7,640 nt of DNA from positions 1 through 7,640 of the forward strand of contig VBKQ01000036.1 in the NCBI GenBank assembly GCA_005879505.1. The letters run 5' to 3'. The position numbers and the translations under genes were made by a program. The notes under the pieces are model-generated. The model was given only the letters and a program-made list of their open reading frames with translations, was not told the DNA's origin and did not search any database. The DNA comes from Deltaproteobacteria bacterium (GTDB lineage: Bacteria > Myxococcota > Myxococcia > Myxococcales > 40CM-4-68-19). Below are positions 1-5,397 of this stretch, piece after piece (position 1 is the stretch's first letter; every line of letters begins with the position of its first letter).

Positions 1-2397
1 AGCGAGGAACGTGATCTGGAACGCGAGTTCCGCCGCGCGCTCGCGCACGCGAGGCTTCCTTCCGGCGCGGTGCTCGCCTCCTTGCTGCGGAGGATGGGGA
101 GCTCGCCGCCCGCGGTGGCGTCGGGCCTCTCGGCGGCGGGCGAGAAGAAACTGGCCCAGCGCGCCCTGGCCGTTTCGCGCGATTCGAAGCTCGAGGCGTT
201 CCACGACCTCCTCCGGGAGCTGGGACCTTCCGAGAAGGTGCTGGTGTTCGCGGAGCCCCGCGAGACCATCGAATACCTCCGCGCCGCTCTTGCCCGCCAC
301 CGCATCGAGGCCCTGGCGTACGTCGGCGATCTCTCTCCCGCCGAGCGCGACAAGATGGTCGCCCGTTTTCGCGATCCGGACGGCCCCCGCGTCCTCCTCT
401 CCACCGAGCTGGGCGGTGAGGGGCGAAACTTCCAGCATTGCCACGTGCTGGTGAACTACGATCTCGCCTGGAGCCCGGCGGCCATCGAGCAGCGCATCGG
501 CCGCATCGACCGCATCGGGCAGTCGCGCGAGGTGGGCATCTACGCCTTCCGCCCGGAAGGTACCCTCGCGGCCCGGGTGCTCGACGTCTTCGACGAGGGC
601 GTGGGGGTGTTCACCGAGCCGGTGGGCGGCCTCGATCCGGTCCTGGAGAGCGTCGAGACCGAGCTGCTGGCGCTCGCCTCCAGCGAGGACCCGGAGCGGT
701 GGGAGAAGATGACGCGCGCACTGGCGGAGCGGGTCTCCGCCGCGCGAGCGGAAGTCGCGCGCGCGTACGATCCGCTCCTCGATCTGCGCAGCTGCGATCG
801 GGCCGCGCTGCGTTCGCTGGCGGAGCGCGGCGCCCGGCGGATCGGCGCCCGCTTGTTGCCGTCATCGGACGCCGAGGGAGCGTTGCGCGTGGCCGCCACG
901 GCGCTGGAGATGCGGCTGGAGGCGGTCACCATCGAGGCGGCGAAGCGGGTAGGGCTCGCCGTCGACGTCGAGGTGGACGTCATGCCCGGCCAGGTTTCGT
1001 TTAGTGTCGGGCCGGAGCTGAAAGTGGACGCGCTTGCCGGCTTCGATCTCTCGCAGGACCGGACCGTAGTCGGCTCCTTCCGGCGCGAATTCGCCGTCCA
1101 GCACGAGGAGATCGACTCGTTCGCGACCGGCCACCCACTGGTCGAAGCCCTCTTCTCCTGGGTCCGCGACGGGGAGCTGGGCCGCGCGATGGTGGCGCGC
1201 GCGCACGTGCGCGGGCTGTCCGGTGCCGCCCTCGATGCGCGGTTTCTCGTCGCGCTGCCGGAACCCGGGGATCTGGCGCAGGGCGCCCGGGTGCCTTCGC
1301 GCAGGGCAGCGCGCCACCTGGATCAGGCGCTGGTACGCGTCGCCGTGCGGCTGGACGGGCGAGGCGGAGCACGCGTGGAGGACGCGCTCACCGCGCAACT
1401 CGATTCGGCGAAGCTCGCCACGGTGCCCGCGCCGGAAGGCGGCCCGCCCGCAGCGTTCGCGCAGGCGATCGAGACCGCCTTGCGCGTGGCGCAGGAGGAG
1501 GCGCAACGAAGGCTCCGCGGCATCGTCGAGGCGGCGAAGAGCGGAATCTCCGCGGAGCAGGAGGCGGCGACGCGAAGGCTGGCGCGCTGGCTCGCGCAGA
1601 GCAAGGTGGGCGAGGCCGACGTTGTACGCGAGCCCGATCAGGGTCACGAACCCCGTCTGCGAGTTGCTGCCCGCGGAGTCGAGGGCGAACCGCGGCCCGA
1701 CCCGGAAGCGCGCGGTCACCGCCAGGTTCCGATCGATCAGGTACTCGCCTCCGCCGCCCAACTGAGGCCCGAAGAAGAACCCGGCTGGATTGGAGAACGA
1801 GATCAGCACGGGCACGTCGGCGCCGGCGTCGAGGGTCAGCTCCGGGTTGACCTGGACCCCGGCGACGATTCCGATCGGGCCACCGATGCCGAAGAGCGCC
1901 CCGTTGTTGCGGTAGAGGGATATGCCGGGCTGCATGTCGAAGGCGATGGTCGTGTCGCCCATATAGGCCAGCGTGCGCCGGTAGGGGATGGCGAGGTTCA
2001 CGCCGGTGACGCTGGTCGAGGTTCCTTCCAGCCCGTAATTGAAGGCGACGTGGAAACCGAGGTCGCTCCTCTCGTCGAGGCCCTTGAGCCAGGTGAACCC
2101 GATGCCTGGCCAACCCGCCTCGACTTGCAGCACCGAGTTTCCCGCGCCGGACGTGCGGCCCGCGGTCGCCGACCAGTTTCCCTCGGCGGCGGGCTGGATG
2201 CTGGTCTCCACGAGCTGCGCGCGCGAAGGCGCTGGCGCAAGAATCAGCGCAATGGCGATCACCGCCGGTATTCTCCAAGTACCCGCCATCCGCATCTCGA
2301 GCCTCCGAAGCACGCGCGCTGCGCGTATAATCAAACGTTGGGTTTCAGACGCCCGCACGCAAGGGCAGCGCCGTGCTTGCGCCTTGTCGACGCTTGA
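1..2397 (+). CDS. rapA: RapA/HepA-like SNF2-family helicase, C-terminal part (5' truncated by window; 3' end abnormal)
   Basis: The frame is open from base 1, so the N-terminal ATPase lobe lies outside the window. Residues here count from base 1. Seen: a helicase C-lobe with a motif IV-like KVLVFAE near residue 80, motif V with STELGGEGRNFQ at 134-145 and motif VI QRIGRIDRIGQ at 164-174, including the arginines expected to contact ATP. A RapA_C-like region follows: FSVGPELKVDAL from about 334, and HPLVEALFSWV from 378. A charged, alanine-rich helical segment runs from about 480 to 535. RapA of E. coli is a DNA-translocating ATPase that binds RNA polymerase and helps recycle it; that role here is by homology. 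Family-like sequence stops near residue 536-540 (base about 1620). The frame then continues to 2397 only as antisense of the barrel gene, so residues 541-798 are not credible RapA sequence. By comparison with E. coli RapA, roughly 35-45 C-terminal residues seem missing. Family call is firm; the 3' end is not. Confidence 0.85.
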   Translation, partial: SEERDLEREFRRALAHARLPSGAVLASLLRRMGSSPPAVASGLSAAGEKKLAQRALAVSRDSKLEAFHDLLRELGPSEKVLVFAEPRETIEYLRAALARHRIEALAYVGDLSPAERDKMVARFRDPDGPRVLLSTELGGEGRNFQHCHVLVNYDLAWSPAAIEQRIGRIDRIGQSREVGIYAFRPEGTLAARVLDVFDEGVGVFTEPVGGLDPVLESVETELLALASSEDPERWEKMTRALAERVSAARAEVARAYDPLLDLRSCDRAALRSLAERGARRIGARLLPSSDAEGALRVAATALEMRLEAVTIEAAKRVGLAVDVEVDVMPGQVSFSVGPELKVDALAGFDLSQDRTVVGSFRREFAVQHEEIDSFATGHPLVEALFSWVRDGELGRAMVARAHVRGLSGAALDARFLVALPEPGDLAQGARVPSRRAARHLDQALVRVAVRLDGRGGARVEDALTAQLDSAKLATVPAPEGGPPAAFAQAIETALRVAQEEAQRRLRGIVEAAKSGISAEQEAATRRLARWLAQSKVGEADVVREPDQGHEPRLRVAARGVEGEPRPDPEARGHRQVPIDQVLASAAQLRPEEEPGWIGERDQHGHVGAGVEGQLRVDLDPGDDSDRATDAEERPVVAVEGYAGLHVEGDGRVAHIGQRAPVGDGEVHAGDAGRGSFQPVIEGDVETEVAPLVEALEPGEPDAWPTRLDLQHRVSRAGRAARGRRPVSLGGGLDAGLHELRARRRWRKNQRNGDHRRYSPSTRHPHLEPPKHARCAYNQTLGFRRPHARAAPCLRLVDA
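862..2295 (-). CDS. Outer-membrane beta-barrel protein with signal peptide (credible part 1618-2295; stop missing)
   Basis: The ATG at 2295 is preceded by GGAGG with a 6-nt spacer; a second ATG lies at 2289. Residues 1-26 form a Sec signal peptide: basic start, hydrophobic core (about 9-22) and an S-R-A cleavage site before Q27. Residues 27-226 alternate polar and hydrophobic or aromatic residues in amphipathic strands separated by Gly/Asn/Asp turns, for example LGFHVAFNYGLEG, LAVTARFRVGPRFAL and the last strand GFVTLIGLAYNV. This fits a small barrel of about 8-10 strands, of the kind annotated as 'outer membrane beta-barrel' or 'transporter'. The substrate and function are unknown. The last strand ends at about V226 (base 1618), where such proteins normally stop. 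Here the frame runs on to 862 as antisense of the helicase gene, with arginine-rich, non-barrel sequence. The barrel call is sound; the tail after base 1618 is probably not natural. It is divergent from glk. Confidence 0.7.
   Translation of the reverse strand: MRMAGTWRIPAVIAIALILAPAPSRAQLVETSIQPAAEGNWSATAGRTSGAGNSVLQVEAGWPGIGFTWLKGLDERSDLGFHVAFNYGLEGTSTSVTGVNLAIPYRRTLAYMGDTTIAFDMQPGISLYRNNGALFGIGGPIGIVAGVQVNPELTLDAGADVPVLISFSNPAGFFFGPQLGGGGEYLIDRNLAVTARFRVGPRFALDSAGSNSQTGFVTLIGLAYNVGLAHLALREPARQPSRRRLLLRGDSALRRLDDAAEPSLRLLLRHAQGGLDRLRERCGRAAFRRGHRGELRRIELRGERVLHACSASPVQPHGDAYQRLIQVARCPARRHPGALRQIPGFRQRDEKPRIEGGTGQPAHVRARHHRAAQLPVADPGEEGFDQWVAGRERVDLLVLDGEFAPEGADYGPVLREIEAGKRVHFQLRPDTKRNLAGHDVHLDVDGEPYPLRRLDGDRLQPHLQRRGGHAQRSLGVR
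1597..1632. other. Stopless convergent gene junction (probable deletion or assembly join)
   Basis: Helicase-like sequence on the + strand fades after ARWLAQSKVGEADV (to about 1620). Barrel sequence on the - strand ends with GLAYNV at 1618-1629. No stop codon lies here in either coding frame, and the other frames offer no nearby stop that a single frameshift could reach: + strand alternatives end only at 1765 and about 1840, - strand alternatives at 1388 and 1323. There is no spacer and no terminator hairpin. Both genes use the same triplet boundaries, so a GC-rich antisense without TTA, CTA or TCA triplets lets each read through the other. The exact breakpoint cannot be placed from this sequence alone. 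Confidence 0.6.
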
Positions 2398-2430
2398 TCT
2401 TCCCAGGCCCTCGGGTAGGTTGGCCGATCC
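2296..2430. promoter_or_regulatory. Divergent intergenic region between barrel gene and glk
   Basis: These 135 bp should hold the promoters for the leftward barrel gene and the rightward glk-tkt-tal/pgi cluster. The most AT-rich spot has a perfect TATAAT on the + strand at 2326-2331. Read on the - strand, the same box gives a weaker GATTAT/TATACG element about 30 nt from the barrel start. I find no convincing -35 hexamer at 16-18 bp on either strand. A perfect 6-bp inverted repeat, ACGCGC-gct-GCGCGT (2312-2326), abuts the box and could be a small operator or chance in GC-rich DNA. Promoter placement is tentative. Confidence 0.35.
2302..2306 (-). promoter_or_regulatory. Ribosome binding site of the barrel gene
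   Basis: On the - strand GGAGG lies 6 nt before the ATG at 2295. This is a near-ideal Shine-Dalgarno site. It decides the start at 2295, giving a protein that begins M-R-M-A-G-T, rather than the very long upstream extension that is open in the same frame as far as 2826 across the glk gene. Confidence 0.7.
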
Positions 2431-3366
2431 ATGCAAGTACTTGCCGGCGACATCGGCGGCACCAAGACGCTCGTGGCGATCTGCGAGGTTTCGCCACCGG
2501 ATGGGCGAAGTGGCGCAGTGTCGGTCGATGTCCTGGTAAGCAACCGCTACGACAGCCGGAAGTTTCCTGGCATCGCTGCCCTCTGCCGCGCTTTTGTGGG
2601 AGAGGTGGCCCGGCCGATACCGCGCTCGGCGGGGTTCGGGGTGGCCGGCCCCGTCGCCGGCGGCCGCAGCCAGACCACCAACCTGCCCTGGATCGTCGAT
2701 GCCAAGGAACTCGCGCAGGCGCTCGGCATCGAGACAGTCAGGCTGGCGAACGACTTCTGCGGCGAGGCGATCGCGACGCTGGGAGCGTCCGGCCAGCGGG
2801 AAGTCGTCGCTACCGAGGGCGGGCATGCGAGCTTTTCACCCCGCACTGAGCTGGAGATCGGCGTCCTCCGCTTTCTCATGCAGCGTTACGATCACGTCAG
2901 CTGGGAGCGCGTCCTCTCCGGCGACGGGCTGGTCAATCTCGCCGAGGCGCTCTCCCACCTGACCGGCGTGAAGCCAGGAGAGGGGGTCGCGGAGAAGATC
3001 GCGCATGACCGCGCCAACGCGCCGGCGGCGATCACGGCCGCAGCCGTGGCGGGAGATCCTCTCTGCCGGCAGGTGGTCGAGCTGTTCTGCAAGCTCTACG
3101 GCGCGGAAGCGGGAAACCTTGCCTTGAAGACCCTGGCGACCGGAGGAGTCTACGTCGCCGGCGGCATCGCCCCGAAGATCCTCGACTTCATGAAGGACGG
3201 CCGCTTCCGCGCGGCCTTCTTCGACAAGGGCCGCATGCGCCCGATGCTGGAGCGGATGCCCGTGCAGATCGTGCTCGACACGCGTGCGGGCGTCCTCGGC
3301 GCGGCCACCCTCGCGGCGCGCGAGGCGCAGCTCTCACCGCAAACCCGAAGCAGTCCTTCGACGTGA
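2431..3366 (+). CDS. glk: Glucokinase (Glk family), missing the GxGTGLG phosphate-binding loop
   Basis: Glucokinase phosphorylates glucose to glucose-6-phosphate with ATP in the cytoplasm. Seen in the 311 residues: the N-terminal phosphate-1 loop GDIGGTKT at 6-13; FGVAGPVAGG near 69-78; LANDF with N107 and D108 (D108 the expected catalytic base); EGGHASFSPR with E129 and H132; SWERVLSGDGLVN with E159; and the C-terminal block GGVYVAGGIAPKIL. These match the glucose contacts of E. coli Glk as I recall them (N99, D100, E157, H160, E187). The E129 to E159 spacing equals the E. coli spacing, but D108 to E129 is about 36 residues shorter. The missing stretch normally carries GAGTGLG, the second phosphate-binding loop, so the product is probably inactive unless the gap is a sequence error. 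The reading frame is kept. The start has only a weak upstream GGGTAGG (2413-2419, 11-nt spacer). It is the first gene of a likely operon; its stop is 7 nt before tkt. Confidence 0.88.
   Translation: MQVLAGDIGGTKTLVAICEVSPPDGRSGAVSVDVLVSNRYDSRKFPGIAALCRAFVGEVARPIPRSAGFGVAGPVAGGRSQTTNLPWIVDAKELAQALGIETVRLANDFCGEAIATLGASGQREVVATEGGHASFSPRTELEIGVLRFLMQRYDHVSWERVLSGDGLVNLAEALSHLTGVKPGEGVAEKIAHDRANAPAAITAAAVAGDPLCRQVVELFCKLYGAEAGNLALKTLATGGVYVAGGIAPKILDFMKDGRFRAAFFDKGRMRPMLERMPVQIVLDTRAGVLGAATLAAREAQLSPQTRSSPST
2758..2811 (+). other. glk: Site of missing segment within glk
   Basis: Only 54 bases separate LANDF (ending at 2757) from TEGGH (starting at 2812). Glucokinases of this family normally have about 50 residues here, including the GAGTGLG loop. 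The residues present (C-G-E-A-I-A-T-L-G, then a short link to R-E-V-V-A) look like the two flanks of the normal segment joined directly. No other frame in this interval encodes the missing motif, and 54 bases are too few to hold it, so a frameshift does not explain it. An in-frame loss of about 100 bp does. Confidence 0.65.
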
Positions 3367-3373
3367 GTCTCGA

Positions 3374-5386
3374 ATGACACCTGAACTGCAGAAGAAGTGC
3401 ATCGATACCATCCGCTTCCTCGCCGTGGACGCGGTGGAGAAGGCGAACAGCGGACACCCCGGAATGCCCATGGGGGCGGCGCCGATGGCGTTCGTGCTCT
3501 GGAGCCGGCACCTCCGCTTCAACCCGAACGAGCCGCGCTGGGCCAACCGCGACCGCTTCGTGCTCTCGGCGGGGCACGGCTCGATGCTCCTCTACGCCAT
3601 GCTCCATCTCGCGGGCTTCGACGTGACGATGGACGACCTCAAGTCGTTCCGCCAGTACGGGTCGAAGACGCCGGGCCATCCCGAGTTCCATGACACCCCC
3701 GGCGTCGAGGCAACCACCGGGCCGCTCGGACAGGGCATCTCCAATGCGGTGGGGATGGCTCTCTCGCAGCGCATGCTCGCGGCCCGCATGAACGGGGGCG
3801 GCAGGTTCCCCATCGACAACTTCGTCTACGGCATCTGCAGCGACGGCGACCTGATGGAAGGCGTCGCCTCCGAGGCGTGCTCGCTGGCGGGACATCTGAA
3901 GTTGGGAAACCTGATCTTCCTCTACGACGACAACCGGATCTCACTCGCAGCCCCCACCGAGGTCACGTTCACCGAGGACCGCGGCAAGCGGTTCGAGGCG
4001 TACGGCTGGCAGGTGCAGCAGGTCGAGGATGGCAACGACGTCGAAGCGATCGATCGCGCGATCCGCGCCGCCAAGGCGGATCCCCGCCCCTCGCTGATCG
4101 AGGTCCGGACGGTGATCGGCTACGGCTCGCCGCACAAGGCGAACACGTACGAGGTGCACGGCTCGCCCCTCGGCAAGGATGAAGCGAGGGCGGCGAAGCA
4201 GCAACTGGGATGGCCGCTCGAGCCCCTGTTCCTCGTCCCGGACGAGGTGCGGCAGTTCTGGGCGGGGCGGATCGAGGAGCAGAAGAAGGGGTACGAGGAC
4301 TGGCAGCGCCGCTTCACGGAATGGCAGCGCGCAAACGCGCAGAACGCCAAGCTTTGGAGCGCGCTCGCCGACCAGCAGCTGCCCGACGATCTCCCCGAGC
4401 AGCTTGCCGCCGCGGTGGCGACCGCAGCTGCCGAGTCCACGCGCAAGCACGGCCAGGCCGTCATCCAGAAAGCGGCGCAGCTCGTCCCCGGGTTGGTCGG
4501 CGGCTCGGCCGATCTCGATCCCTCCACGTTCACCTACCTGAAGGACGGAGGCGACGTGCAGCCGGGCAGCTACGGCGGCCGCAACATCCACTTCGGGGTC
4601 CGCGAGCACGGCATGGGCGCGATCGTCAACGGGTTCGCCTACGACGGCTTCTTCGTGCCCTACAGCGCGACCTTCCTGCTCTTCTCGGACTACATGCGCC
4701 CGCCGATGCGGCTCGCCGCGATCTCCAAGCTGCACAGCGTGTTCGTCTTCACGCACGATTCCATCTTCCTCGGCGAGGACGGCCCGACGCACCAGCCGAT
4801 CGAGCAGCTCGCTGCCCTGCGGGCCATCCCCAACCTGGAACTGTGGCGCCCGGCCGACGGCGTGGAGACCGCCGCCTCCTGGGCAGGCGCCCTCGAGCGC
4901 AAGGACGGGCCGACGGTGCTTGTCTTCACCCGGCAGAAGTTGCCGGTGCTGCAGCGAAGCACGCCGGTGGACGCCCGGCAGGCGCTGCGCGGCGCCTACG
5001 CCGTGGTGGACGCGGAGGACCCGGATCTGGTGATCATCGCCACCGGCAGCGAGGTCTCGACGGCGCAACAGGCGCTGCCGCTCCTCGACAAATCGCTCAA
5101 GGTGCGCCTGGTCTCCATGCCCTGCGTGGAACGCTTCCTGAAATGGTCCGGCGACGAGCAGCGCAAGCTGATCCCGCACGGCCGGGCCAGGCTCGTCGCG
5201 GTGGAGGCCGCAGGCGGGCTCGATTGGTATCGCATCATCGGCGACGGTCTGATGGTCGGAATCGACCGCTTCGGGGCAAGCGCGCCGGAGAAGGCGCTCG
5301 CCGACGCCTACGGCATGACGCCGCAGAAGGTGGCCGGCCGCATCTCGAAGTGGCTGGCGCAAGGCGCGCGCACGAACGCGAAGTGA
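3374..5386 (+). CDS. tkt: Transketolase
   Basis: A thiamine-diphosphate enzyme that moves two-carbon ketol units between sugar phosphates in the pentose phosphate or Calvin cycle. The protein has 670 residues, close to E. coli TktA (663). Seen in order: SGHPGMPMG with H28; GHGSML at 67-72; GPLGQG at 116-121; the ThDP/metal motif SDGDLMEG...DDN with D157 and N187; HGSPLG with H262; the pyrimidine domain with VREHGMGAI, where E411 is the expected cofactor-activating glutamate; GEDGPTHQP with H473; then the C-terminal domain (ATGSEVS, and DRFGASAPEKALADAYG). All key residues are present and sit at or within two positions of the E. coli numbering. The start ATG at 3374 is chosen because MTPELQKKCIDTIRFLAVD is the normal family beginning. 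An upstream in-frame start at 3284 would overlap glk. The ribosome site is weak (GTGAG at 3363-3367), which suggests translational coupling to glk. The gene looks fully functional. Confidence 0.97.
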   Translation: MTPELQKKCIDTIRFLAVDAVEKANSGHPGMPMGAAPMAFVLWSRHLRFNPNEPRWANRDRFVLSAGHGSMLLYAMLHLAGFDVTMDDLKSFRQYGSKTPGHPEFHDTPGVEATTGPLGQGISNAVGMALSQRMLAARMNGGGRFPIDNFVYGICSDGDLMEGVASEACSLAGHLKLGNLIFLYDDNRISLAAPTEVTFTEDRGKRFEAYGWQVQQVEDGNDVEAIDRAIRAAKADPRPSLIEVRTVIGYGSPHKANTYEVHGSPLGKDEARAAKQQLGWPLEPLFLVPDEVRQFWAGRIEEQKKGYEDWQRRFTEWQRANAQNAKLWSALADQQLPDDLPEQLAAAVATAAAESTRKHGQAVIQKAAQLVPGLVGGSADLDPSTFTYLKDGGDVQPGSYGGRNIHFGVREHGMGAIVNGFAYDGFFVPYSATFLLFSDYMRPPMRLAAISKLHSVFVFTHDSIFLGEDGPTHQPIEQLAALRAIPNLELWRPADGVETAASWAGALERKDGPTVLVFTRQKLPVLQRSTPVDARQALRGAYAVVDAEDPDLVIIATGSEVSTAQQALPLLDKSLKVRLVSMPCVERFLKWSGDEQRKLIPHGRARLVAVEAAGGLDWYRIIGDGLMVGIDRFGASAPEKALADAYGMTPQKVAGRISKWLAQGARTNAK

Positions 5387-5391
5387 AGGAG
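5386..5391 (+). promoter_or_regulatory. Ribosome binding site of tal/pgi
   Basis: AAGGAG overlaps the last base of the tkt stop codon and lies 6 nt before the ATG at 5398. It is the strongest Shine-Dalgarno in the operon, stronger than those of glk and tkt, and it fixes the start of the fusion gene. Confidence 0.75.
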
Positions 5392-5397
5392 ACGAAG

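Noticed and set aside
2296..2826. Upstream extension of the barrel frame to a start at 2826
   Set aside because: It would cross the glk gene in antisense and put the signal peptide in the middle of the protein. The GGAGG site and signal peptide fix the start at 2295.
3284..3373. Upstream start for transketolase at 3284
   Set aside because: It would overlap the conserved C-terminal part of glk and add an Arg/Ser-rich segment absent from the family. The ATG at 3374 gives the normal transketolase N-terminus.
3836..3862. SDG instead of GDG in the transketolase thiamine-diphosphate motif
   Set aside because: The SDGDLMEG form is, to my knowledge, common in bacterial transketolases, and the metal-binding D157 and N187 are both present.
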